DNA of 64,000 nt from Bretschneidera sinensis (Eukaryota > Streptophyta > Magnoliopsida > Brassicales > Akaniaceae), in contig CM043698.1 in the NCBI GenBank assembly GCA_023935145.1, positions 64,312,001 to 64,376,000 of the forward strand, given 5' to 3'. The position numbers and the translations under genes are program-made. The notes under the pieces were generated by a model. That model had not been told where the DNA came from and searched no databases. It was given only the letters and a program-made list of their open reading frames with translations. Shown one piece after another: positions 1 to 10,689 of the stretch (position 1 is its first letter; each line of letters starts with the position of its first letter).

Positions 1-806
1 AATTTTAAATTTTTTTATTATAATATTTATACATATTTAATAAATAAAATTTTAAAAAATTATCAATTAAATTTTCATATCTATATAAAAAAAAATTTAC
101 ACTTGATACAAATAAAATTTTTTCCATCTTTAAAGTTAATCTCAACATTTTTTTTTTCTTTTCTCACCATGCACTCTAATTTGCATCTAATAACATTGTA
201 ACACCCACTGCTTGCCTTGGGTTTTTTTTAAGTAAATTATAAAATCATTTTCATGTTTTTTAATTATAATTATAAGTCAATCCGATAGTTTGTAACCAAA
301 GGTAGATTTATAGCAGGGACAATGAGATCAATTGTCTCCACTTGATTTTTTTAAAAAAAAATAAAAATAACATAAAAGTTTTTAAAATTGCGATGTAACC
401 TTAATTCAGAAAAATTAATTGCTTCCAAACTAAATAATGTATTTTAAAATATGTATATATATTTACATATACATTATATATATTAGCATCTTAACACGTG
501 TTATGCATTTATTGATATATTCTTTTATGTGATAAAACAATAAACAATTCAGTTAGAATCATTAAAAATAAATAAAAACAATTGAAAATATAAATAAAAA
601 TATAAAAAAATAATTAAAATCAATATTAATCGAAGATAAAGAGAATAAAAAAATTAAATCTGAATGAGATAAAAAAATTTTACTTTATTAATAAAATAGA
701 TATAAATATATATTTAAAAACAAAATTTAAAATAATGCTTATCCGATGTCTCTAAAAAATTTGACAAAGGAAATATATTTTTTTCTTTTTTTAGCGGATG
801 TGAGGA
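1..806. other. AT-rich intergenic DNA
   Basis: Very AT-rich sequence with frequent stops in all frames. I see no coding region, RNA gene or bounded element here. Confidence 0.6.
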
Positions 807-894
807 GGACTTTTGGGTTTGATGTTGCAGTTTCGATGCGTTAAAGATAAGGACTTTTGGGTTTGATATTGCAGCTTCGATGCATTAAAGATAA
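807..894. repeat. Tandem duplication, 44-bp unit x2
   Basis: Two adjacent 44-bp copies (807-850 and 851-894), both starting GGACTTTTGGGTTTGAT, differ at three positions. They account for the repetitive peptide that a minus-strand frame would encode here, so I do not treat that frame as a gene. Confidence 0.9.
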
Positions 895-2590
895 CACTTT
901 GATTATTTGAATTTCCTGATTTAGATAATTGAAGAAAAGAGAGGGAAAAGAATTTTGATTTGGGGCCAATCAATGCATGAATTATGAAACCAACCAACTC
1001 TCATACATATCTTGATTCCATTGAATCAATTCAGATCTTCATCCCTTTCAAAAATTCAGATCATCATCATTATCATCGTTACGGCCAGCTTTTACTTTTG
1101 ACTTTCAAAGTCAAATGATCACTACCCATATATCTTTTGCTCAATAATGCCCTTTTAAAAAAAAAATTCAATTGTTTATATGCTCGTTTTTGGCATACGT
1201 ATTCAACAAACAAAACATTTCTTCTACGTCGTTTCTCTTTCTTTTTTTCTTTTTCAATTGTTTATATGCTCGTTTTAGGCATACTCCTAGTATTTTATGC
1301 GGAAAAGATTTTATAACTATTAAAATAAACAGTTGGTAAGTGATCTAATAATTTTGTGATATATCGCAAATTTAACTTAATAATTTTTAAAATTAATTTT
1401 TTGAAGCTCGCATTTCTGATTTGTTAAAAATATTTGGATTCAAACCCTTTCATTACGTTAAAGAGACAAATCTATTTCAATAATTTAGTATAAACTAATA
1501 CTTGTATTTAATTTGCGTTTAAAAACACTCACATAATATTGACAGAAACGTCATCCATTCGCTACAAAAGTTTTTTTTTCATCATCCAATCAATACTAAA
1601 AACGTCACTCACTCTTTGTCTTATTTAATACACTCGATAAAATAAATGTTTTAGCAAATATTTTACTAATTGTAAAGTCATAGAATTATATATATTTCAT
1701 GCTTTCATGATAATGTTGGCTTAATTACCTCATTAACCTATGATTTCCATGTGAGTAAGATGGACAAATTCATAGGAGAACTAAGAAGTACTATTTTGAA
1801 TTATATAATGATAAAACCTTTTAATTTGTTTATTGAGTTCAATGCAAATATTACACATTCACATAACAAATTTTATGCTATGTGAATTAATTTCATATTC
1901 AAATTAATACAATTTTATCATTTAAAAAATAGTTAATTAAGATATATTTTATACATAATAAAATAACATATACATTACCTACAAAAGAAAAAAAGAACAA
2001 TAACACATTAATTTTGAGTGCTTATTTTTTCCAATGGAGTACTAGATAGAATTTTCCTATAAGGTGGATTTATATTAATTGTGAATTTTGGGTTTTGTCA
2101 AAACGAGTTAAGTAAGCAGTTTATTGGTTAAACTTAAAGAGAACTCATACAAAGTGATATGTTAATTGAATCTAACTCTTATGCATTGAGTGTGACGTCA
2201 CAGCCCATTAAATTTTTGATGAGTAATCCATTGGGATACAATATAAAAGTTTATGACTAAGTGTTATAAGCAGTAACTCTTTAATCTTCTGACTTATCGA
2301 GGAAACCAGTCAACGAGAGAAAAGTAAAAGGGAAAAACTTTATTCGATTTCTTTCCACTAACGATTTCAAGTAAGACGTTTTTGATCGTGTGATTTCCTG
2401 AGGATCTTCTAATTACGTTGCGTGATTCAGTCCAAATCAAATACGCTTATAAAAATTGTGAATTCAATCATATCCATTAGGTGTTTTACAATCTTATTAT
2501 GGTTGATTCTTTGTTAGATTGTTTCATGACAATTCTTACTGCACTAACTCCGATTAAGACACATAGATTACTACCACTTGGAATTAGAGT
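895..2590. other. Intergenic, with one direct repeat
   Basis: AT-rich, no supported gene. A 30-bp direct repeat beginning CAATTGTTTATATGCTCG occurs at about 1,169-1,199 and 1,255-1,285, separated by a T/C-rich stretch, and differs by one base. Nothing else is recognisable. Confidence 0.55.
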
Positions 2591-2599
2591 TGTGACCGC

Positions 2600-2931
2600 T
2601 CTTAATTAAACAAGCCCGGTTAATGTTCATTTGCTTATTATATATACGAAAAATTAGATCAAAAATTTAAAGCTTGTTTACTAAACAAGCCAAACTTGAA
2701 CATAAATGTGCATGCCTAGTTTAATCTCGTGAACAAATCGTTTTTATGTTTTTTTAAAAGCTTCATTAGGTGGTTAGATAACAATGGGGTATACATATAA
2801 AAAATTTAAACGATAGGTTATAGACAATAGTCGCTCACTATCTAGTGTCACTATTAATTATGATTACCAACCTTATCTGTTTTTCAGAATTTAATATATT
2901 TTTTTATTTGCTCGTCGCGTTCTCAAACAAA

Positions 2932-2965
<34 letters not shown>

Positions 2966-3260
2966 TTATTTAAGTTCGTGAATAAACTCGAACTTAGCTT
3001 AAAAATGAGTTCAAACTCAACTCGTTTATATATAATTGAGTCGAGCTTAAATCGAAATCATTTTTTTAAAATTAAAAAATTGAACTTGAACAAAGTCACT
3101 AAAGTTCGATTAAAGCTCGAACTCGATTAAAATCTTACTGAATTAAGTTTAAACAAAAATTTTAAACTTCGATTTGAGTTTAAATTCATTTAAAAATTTA
3201 ATAAATAAGCTTGACACAAAGTATTGTATCAACTCGTTTACATCATATAACAATGGTTTA
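2600..3260. repeat. Degenerate GAGCTCGA/AACTCG repeat block with TA/TG microsatellite
   Basis: The block is rich in variants of the words CTCGAACTCG, GAGCTT and AACTCGTTTA on both strands, a composition typical of common dispersed plant repeats. A short perfect inverted repeat, GCTTGTTTA-C-TAAACAAGC, lies near 2,671-2,689. A compound (AT)n(TG)n microsatellite occupies about 2,932-2,964. The short frame at 2,948-3,130 starts inside that microsatellite and is not a gene. Outer boundaries and class are not determined. Confidence 0.45.
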
Positions 3261-4204
3261 ACTAACCACACGGGTATGAGTGCTTAGCTATTTTGTCAAA
3301 AAAATTAATTTAGATGTTAGGAGAATTTTTGTATAAGACCGATTTCAAATGACACTTCAAAATTCTTTGATCACGTAATACCAAATATATTATTTTTTAA
3401 ATAAAATAAAATAATTGATTAATTAAAAAAAAAAAACCTATAAAATCGGTCCTGCACTTAAATTTTTCTACTCGTTTTTCTTATATATGGAGTTCTCATT
3501 GTCAAAGGAAAAAAAGTTAATGGGAGCACTACGGTCAAATAGATTTGTCCTAAGTGACTAATTGTGGATAATTGGGTCCACTGACATGTTCATGTTACGA
3601 CTTATGAACTCATGAGCCCAAATAAAAATAATTAATTAATTAAAAAAAGAGACATTCTAGAAAGAAGCAGCATAAAATACTGCTAGTGCTAGGGATAGCA
3701 GTGGGTAACGTATTTTCAGGTAACCAAGTTTATACGATCCCGTTTAAGTAAATAAAAGTAACAGATAACTTGATTTAGATGATGAGGGTATTAATTTTTA
3801 ATACGCAAAGGGGTTTGAGTAAAGTATAAGTAATATCATTTGGATATCTTCTAAATTCGATTATGTATGTGTATAAAATATGTTTTTAATATGATTTTAA
3901 AAATTTATATATATAATATTACGAAGGTTTGAATCCATTATCAAAATGTCAACAGTATTGTATATTGATTTTTTATTATGAATCAAATGTACTATCAATT
4001 ATCTTCTTACTTATAAATATATCAATTATAATTGTCACATATTCTTCATTAGAAAACTGAATTTGTAAAGAAACTCAAAGAGAATAATAATTCGGTTAGA
4101 CTCACTAAAAAAATAAAAATAATTGAAAATTTGAATAAAATGAGAGCAATTGAAAATGAGGAGTCAGAGTCAATTGAGTTACATATATAATATTATTTAA
4201 ATAT

Positions 4205-4207
<3 letters not shown>
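3261..4207. other. AT-rich intergenic DNA
   Basis: No coding potential or structured element seen. Confidence 0.5.

Positions 4208-4243
<36 letters not shown>
4208..4243. repeat. (AT)n microsatellite
   Basis: Uninterrupted AT dinucleotide run of 36 bp. Confidence 0.95.
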
Positions 4244-4247
<4 letters not shown>

Positions 4248-4343
4248 GTAAAAGTCTATGAGACATTTTGAATGGTGGACACCAAATAAGAATTGTGACT
4301 TTATAATAATAAGATAAGATGATATATGATTTAAATTGCATTA

Positions 4344-4680
4344 TCATTATAAATTTTTCTTTGAAATAAGAAAAAAAATTATTAAGTTGAAATCAGATAA
4401 AATATCTGGATAATAAAAAATAAAACATAATCGATTTGATTCTCCATTTTATTTAAAAAAATGATTTCAATTCTTCATGGTCAGTCTGCAACTTTAAAAT
4501 GGTATGTAGAGGCCAATTATTATAAATTTTTCTTTGAAATAAGAAAAAAAAATTATTAAATCAAAATCAGGTAAAGTATCCTGATAATAAAAAATCAAAC
4601 ATAATCGATTTGATTATCCATTTTATTTTAAAAAATTGATTTTCAATTCTTCATGGTCAGTCTCCAACGCAGAGGCCAAT
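4344..4680. repeat. Tandem duplication, about 174-bp period
   Basis: A segment at about 4,344-4,515 is repeated at about 4,517-4,680. Both copies contain ATAAATTTTTCTTTGAAATA, ACATAATCGATTTGAT and CTTCATGGTCAGTCT in the same order, with scattered substitutions and single-base indels. The word AGAGGCCAAT at the end of each copy suggests a third, partial start. No coding content. Confidence 0.85.
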
Positions 4681-6240
4681 CATTATACTCCAGCTCTAGA
4701 TGCCAAAAATTAGATAATGACCGAATATAGCTTTGCTCACTTTGATGTAGTGTAACAGATTTCCAATTATCATACTGAATTATTCTTTGCACTTTCCTTA
4801 GTAAAAGGAAAGAAAAGAGAAAGAGAGGAAAGATGTTTTTTATTGGTCATTACTAATCATTTTTCTAAATATGATCTCACTGCCTTTAAGGAGAAAAAAC
4901 ACGATTAAAGTTAATTCTCAACTCTAAAAACCTGTCTTTTACCAACTATTTTTTATTCATATGCATTGATGGAGAATAGTATCAAATCTGTTTTTAGATC
5001 GAAAATCTTGAAAGGATCATTAGAAGAAAAAAGCTCGGGCCTACCACTACTTTTCTCGCACTTGATGTTTGGAATCATTTGCTGCACTGTCTACAAATAA
5101 TAAGCTTATTCTGATGGCATCTCAAAGGTTATAAAGCAAACTGCTGCATGTGCATCAAACTTGTTAGTGATGAGGAGAATATGGGTATGTGTCGGTTGGT
5201 AGTAATTCGACGGTGAGATTTCATATTTCTCAAAATTAGATTTTTTACAGTTCGTTCGACGGTGAGATTTCATAGTGATGAGGAGAATATTGGGTATTTT
5301 TTAAAAATCAAAAAATCTCTATATACGATAATTCTCTTAAAACACATAAAGTTAAAATCTCTTTTTAAACTTGAGATTTTATATTTTTAATGATTTATTT
5401 TTCACGTGAAGATTTTAAAATATAGCTTTCATATATTTATATATGTCATATATCTTTCACGTCATATCAATAATTTTATTAATAAAAAAAATTGTTTTTA
5501 TCTCTTTATTTTCTCTTTTGTCTTTATCCAAAATGTAGCTTCTTATTTTTTTGTTTTTTCTGTCTTTATAGTTTATTAGCATTTCAAGGCACACTACGCG
5601 TATGTTAATCTATTTTTTTATGTGATAAAATAAAATGCTAACAATTATATTTTTACTTATCAGTATGTCAAGCATAATGATCACATATTCTTCATTTAAG
5701 AAAACTGAAACTACAAAGATCAAGAGAAGAACAATCTGATTATAATTATAAAAAAAATAAAAACAATTGAAAATGTGAAGCAAATAAAGAAGAACATAAA
5801 AAATCAATATAAATTGAAGATAAGAGAGATAAGGAGAATGTAGAAGTTAAGTCTAAATGGGATAGTGTGAGAGAAAAACATTGAAAAACAAATATGTTCC
5901 TCCGTTTAAAAGAAAATAAAAAAAAAATGTGATTGCTGAAGAACCTATTTTTGGAACTGATTTAATATAAGAACTTTTCTCATAAATACTTAAGTGTTTA
6001 ATTATTTAGAATATAAATTTTAATATAAATAGATATGCAAGCTCATTCATCCTAACAACAGAAATTAAAATTCTATAAAATTTAACTTTGAATTCTTAAG
6101 TAAACAGCAAATTTTTTAATTTTTGAGAATATTAAATCTTAAAAGTTTCAAATTTTGAGAACTGTAAAATCCTAAAAATTCAAAGACCCATAATGAGAGT
6201 TGTAAATGTCATGAATCACTGACCCACTTCCCTCCCTCAC
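4681..6240. other. Intergenic, with short interleaved direct repeats
   Basis: No gene seen. Around 5,166-5,300 two words are each present twice and interleaved: TTCGACGGTGAGATTTCATA (about 5,207 and 5,251) and GTGATGAGGAGAATAT (about 5,167 and 5,275). This implies a small duplication of about 110 bp with later rearrangement. Confidence 0.5.
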
Positions 6241-6244
6241 AAAA

Positions 6245-6900
6245 AAGGTTAAATGTCTGTTTTGGGAGTGCTTCCGAAACAGTAGTTTTTACTTACAAAG
6301 AACAAAAACTTTGCCAAACTTATTTTTTTTACGTGTTTTTTTTTATATAAATCAAAAGTTGAAAACAAATTAAAAAAAAAAAAATTGATTTTGGTTCAAA
6401 ATCATAAACTGGGTTTTGTCATTTTTAACCCCATCATAATAAGTTTTGACATCATTCATGTTCTTAAATTACTCTTGTATAGTAAAGATATTTACACTCT
6501 TATTACTATATAAATTATCAGTCATTTTTCCTAATCAAATTTTAAATATAATAATAATACATTCATTATTATTAAAACATTAAGATTATTATTTAATAAA
6601 TATATTATTTTATTTATTTAATAAAAATATTATTAATAATTAAATTATTAATAAATATTATTATTTTAATTGTTTATATTTTATTGTAATAAAATTAATA
6701 TATTTATATTATGTAAATAATTAAGTCAATTTGATAAAAAAAAACCTTCAAATAGTCAAATAGGCCCCGTATATATATTTTTAGTAATTTTAACATCTAA
6801 AAGCAGTTTTATAACTTAATTATTTATCAAACACATCAATTAGTTTAGAGTATTTTTAACACAATTTTTACCAAACACTAAATAGTTTTTAACTCCATGG
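6245..6900. mobile_element. Possible MITE-like decayed DNA element
   Basis: The segment begins near TGTTTTGGGAGTGCTT and ends near TTTTTACCAAACAC. The end is roughly the reverse complement of a TGTTTGGTAAAA-type terminus common in plant hAT-like MITEs. The interior is AT-rich and non-coding. The termini match poorly and no target-site duplication was found, so the call is weak. Confidence 0.3.
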
Positions 6901-6910
6901 CAATTCAACT

Positions 6911-7300
6911 TAAGGGTGTGCAAACGGTTAGTTCAAAATTTAATCGACTTTTTTCAATCAAACCTTTTTAATTGATTCGATCGAAGTAACTTAAACATTT
7001 CGATATTAACCGAACGAATTGATTTTGATCAATACGGTCGGTTAATAGGTTAACAAACACTTTTTATATAATTAAGTTTTATTTTAATTTATTATATATT
7101 TAATTTATACTTAATATTTTTTTAGTTTAATATAATTTATATTTATATTTAATATATTATTAATGTTAAATATTAATATTAATTAACTTATTAATCAGTT
7201 AAACGGTCGAAACAGTAAAAAAATTAATCACCAATTGATCGATTAACCGATATATATTATTTAATTAACTAATTTAATAATGATTTAATCGATGCTCTGG
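6911..7300. repeat. GGTTAACCG-type dispersed plant repeat
   Basis: The block starts with GGGTGTGCAAACGGTTAG and is filled with variants of CGGTTAAT and ATTAACCGA on both strands, ending near ATCGATGCTCTGG. The opening words resemble a widespread plant non-autonomous repeat. The central 200 bp are almost pure A/T. No coding potential. Confidence 0.45.
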
Positions 7301-8224
7301 AAAAATTACCACAACATGATTTTTTATCAAATCTTTTAATGGCAATTACAGAATCTCTTAAAGTTCATGAGATAATTGATTAAACTATGACGTGTTTGTA
7401 AAAAAAAAGAGACAATTTATTTATTTATATATTTTATGGTAAAACACATAATAAATTTATATTTTTGGTGATAAAAATAATAATAATTTTACCATTAAAA
7501 TATATATATTTATACCAAAATATGATTTTTTTTCTTAAAAAAATGTGTTTCAAATTGCCCTTTTTTTTCCAAAGCACTATAACGATCACCAAAGTTAAAA
7601 TGATTGAAAGACTGAAGTAACATTGGTTAAGCCCTCTGTTTGGCTACTACCATCCATTCATCTCTTGTCAGGTTGGTTAATGTATTGCTTCAGCAACTTT
7701 TTTTGTATTCATTGGCCGGCATCAGCTACCCAAGAAAAGTAAGGAAAACATGGTCTCGGCTAAGAAATCATATGATATGATGTGATGGAAATTGTAGTAG
7801 TCAAACAAGATCAGATCATAAGTCCAATAGTCTTTATCCTATGAAGAAATAAAAATTAAAGTTGTATTTTGTAGTATGGAATAAAGATTTTTTTTTTTTA
7901 AAAAAAGAGCTCATTTGATGGTGTCTTTGACCCGTAATCCCTTATGACATTAAGCACATTGAACGTAATAAGGTCTTTTAAATATCGAATCCACAACCTC
8001 GAACTCGTAAGATAAAAGATAGAGGATTTTCTATCTCTAAGCTTTCACTGTGAAATTGAGATATAGAATTTGAATTTAAATGAAATCATATTTTTTTTAA
8101 CATTAAAATAATATAAAAAAATTAACTCTATTTTAATTTTAATTTTAAATCTCAATTTCATACTATTAAAAATAGAGAGTAATTATAGAAAATAAATCAT
8201 CAGTTGGAAAAGGGCTGTATGCAT
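7301..8224. other. Intergenic DNA upstream of the first gene
   Basis: AT-rich sequence without a supported gene. It lies immediately upstream of the site II motif cluster of the next gene. Confidence 0.5.
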
Positions 8225-8228
8225 TACG

Positions 8229-8301
8229 TGGCCCATTCATTGGATCAAAAATAAAAACACCAATGGGCTTTTGGCCGACTGAGCAAATCACTCATGGGCT
8301 A
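8229..8301 (+). promoter_or_regulatory. Probable promoter with three site II (TGGGCY) motifs
   Basis: Three site II words lie within 73 bp: TGGCCCA (8,229-8,235, reverse orientation of TGGGCC), TGGGCTT (8,264-8,270) and TGGGCTA (8,295-8,301). In plants, clusters of TGGGCC/T motifs bind TCP factors and mark promoters of broadly expressed, growth-related genes. No clear TATA box follows, as is usual for this promoter type. The cluster lies about 230 bp before a good 5' splice donor at 8,528, consistent with a spliced 5' UTR for the gene whose first coding exon is at 10,690. The link to that gene is inferred. Confidence 0.5.
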
Positions 8302-8349
8302 CAAAGCACCAATGATGGGTTGGTCTAAGGTCCGTCTCCTTGCAGGTTT

Positions 8350-8527
8350 TAGCCACGTTAGCTATATTGATGCCTAATAAACGCCGTCGTTGAATTTCTT
8401 TAGCCGTCCAAACTTGCTCTTCAAGACAACACAAACTAATTATCTTGACGAGCTTTGCAGTGCGACTCTGCCACCGGTAAACCATTTGCTATAGCGTTGG
8501 GCTAGCTTCTGACCTTGAAGAATTGAG
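8350..8527 (+). other. Probable non-coding 5' UTR exon of the first gene
   Basis: After the site II cluster the sequence is less AT-rich and ends at GAATTGAG followed by GTATTATTTTCTC, a plausible plant donor with a U-rich intron start. The matching acceptor would be TTTGCAG at 10,560 or TACAAAAG at 10,689, just before the ATG. The exon start is not defined by sequence. The short minus-strand frame at 8,288-8,485 has no recognisable domain and is taken as a shadow. Confidence 0.4.
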
Positions 8528-9795
8528 GTATTATTTTCTCTATCTCCCTCCGTAGCTCTATTTTTTTGAAGTAATATTAAGTATCTTAATCTGCAGTGAG
8601 TTTATGCATCGTCGAGTATTTTCAACATTGATTAGCATATTAGCATTTTTCATTCTCGAACACAACCTGTTCGATGATTTGTCTCGATGAGATATGGAGC
8701 ATATTTTTCTTTTTCTATCTTTAAATTCTTTAAGGTGTGCTTTATGGAATTATGTTTTATTGGGAAGAATTTTGCTCTAGTGTCATCCTGATTAGCTGAT
8801 GGGAACAAGGGAAATACTCTGATTATCTCTAAATCTGGATACGCTACTTTATTATTTAAGGTTTTCGTATGAAAGCGAGTGGCAATTACTGGTGGAAATT
8901 AATAAAATTACACATGCCAGTGAAGACCTTCAAAATTATTTGACTCAATGGTTTTCATTTGAATGATCTGCGGAACATCAAAATATTACAATTCGATTGA
9001 AGTAGTGTTCATGTGTATGACTGAAATAAAATACCGTTTAGCTAATATGTATTGGAATATCATTTTTCGACCTCATTATGGGATATTTGGGCTCATTCGG
9101 TAAATATAACTTAGACAATACTATAACTGCAAGGGTTATGGCTTTTGGCTGGTACAAATTTGTAAGCAATGGCACCGAATAGCAATTTATAGATCGACGA
9201 TGTTCTTTTTGTCAGCAAATTGAAAAATATACATTTTAAGTTGGATAATTAGCGTTCGAGCATAGCTAGATAGTAAAAGAAAACCATGGGAGCCAAAAAT
9301 TTAGCTCTAATTAAACTTTTATTTGTTCATCCGGTTTGACCATTAACCCTCTAGTTGAACCGCTGACCCATTGATCCAGTTCAATCTGAACTATGGTTTT
9401 AACACGAAATCTGGTTCCTCTTTTCCACCTGCAGCATCACAAGAAGAGATAAAAGAAAATAAAAGCAACGAAAGATTGAAAAGAAAAAAAAGGTACAAAA
9501 AAGATCAATTTGAGCTTTCTTCTTTCAGAGACTTCTTTCTCTGTTTTATTTCCTAATTGAAAACAACTTGATAAACCCTGTCATTCATTGTTGGTTTGGT
9601 TCTAATTGATAGGAATATTTGCACTTTGTGCTAAATAGTTTCTTTAGTTATGAGAAATAAAAATATGCTGTTGTGGGCTGCTTAATAATTTGGCTTTGCG
9701 TTAATTTGTGATGCTGAGATATAATCTAATGGTAACGGTGATTAGCTCTGAATTAGTTGATAGGATTGCTGGGTCTGTGGTTGGTGTATGGATAT

Positions 9796-9855
9796 GATAT
9801 TTGTGTATAAAGTCACAATTTTGATTTATCAAAAAAAGATATTTGTGTATAAAGT
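9796..9855 (+). mobile_element. Micro LINE-tail insertion with 18-bp target-site duplication
   Basis: Two perfect 18-bp copies of GATATTTGTGTATAAAGT (9,796-9,813 and 9,838-9,855) flank a 24-bp insert that ends in TTTATC followed by seven A. Plant L1-like LINEs commonly end in TTATC plus poly(A), and target-primed reverse transcription leaves duplications of about this length. This is therefore a severely 5'-truncated retroposition event on the plus strand. Confidence 0.8.
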
Positions 9856-9933
9856 GTGGCCTTTGGTTGTGGCAGTTTTATTGAACACTTGTATGCAATT
9901 TCTTTGAAAGTAGTAATGATAAAGGAAGCTTCA

Positions 9934-9951
9934 CCCCCCCCCCCCCCCCCC
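9934..9951. repeat. Poly(C) tract, 18 bp
   Basis: Eighteen consecutive cytosines in an AT-rich intron. Its length is likely to vary between individuals, or to be an approximate base call. Confidence 0.9.
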
Positions 9952-10369
9952 TCTTTTGTGATTCTAAGAGAACCAAACAAACATTGTTAAATTCGTTATT
10001 TATGTTATGTTTCCTTGAAGTTTTAATTGTTGTGTGATTTATGCCTATACAGTTTCAGAAGGAAAAAAAGAATTTGACGAGCAAATAATTTGTGCTGAAT
10101 AATTCATATATGGTTTGATGGGTTACAAGGGTTTGTTGGAGAATGATTGGGTTTCTTATTGGTTTTTTATTTCTTGAAACCTTGTATGACATTTTAAAGT
10201 AGCATGGATTTTCATATGTGATATTCACAAATAATGTGCAAGCCAAGTACTTTCTATGGTTAATGTATGTTTGATATATGAAATAGAAGCCAGCTGCGTA
10301 ATATCTGAGATGAAAAGGGAACTGAGAAAACAAAGGGTACCAAGAAAGGAAGTGAGAATGTAATGGAAT

Positions 10370-10418
10370 GGTTATTTGATCTTTTTTTTTTGATAAGTAG
10401 GAACGGTTATTTGATCTT
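10370..10418 (-). mobile_element. Second micro LINE-tail insertion (minus strand)
   Basis: Two copies of GGTTATTTGATCTT (10,370-10,383 and 10,405-10,418) flank about 21 bp made of a T run followed by GATAAGTAGGAAC. On the minus strand the insert reads GTTCCTACTTATC plus poly(A), the usual tail of plant L1 LINEs. It is a second severely truncated retroposition event, opposite in orientation to the one 500 bp upstream. Confidence 0.75.
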
Positions 10419-10689
10419 AATTTGTGGCATCTTATGTGAACTAAAGATAATCAATTCTTTTACATACTTCTGACTTATTTACTTTTTTAATCTATATGGA
10501 ACTTTACTATCTTTTGTGAAGATTTTTTTCTCTATCTGGAATAAGTAAATCAGTTTGCAGTTTCTTGATATGGTCATTTAGTGAGTTACTGACTTTTTAC
10601 TGTATAAATCTCTTAAAGATGTCACTCGAAACTTACTCACTATCATTATTTTGTTCAAAAATTTTTCTTATTGTCGGCAAATACAAAAG

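Larger units (their letters stand above)
8528..10560 (+). other. Probable first intron of the first gene (5' UTR intron)
   Basis: T-rich, with no supported coding exon. It contains two very small LINE-tail insertions (listed separately) and an 18-bp cytosine run at 9,934-9,951. Short frames at 9,371-9,556 and 10,055-10,333 show no domain and are not called. Confidence 0.45.
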
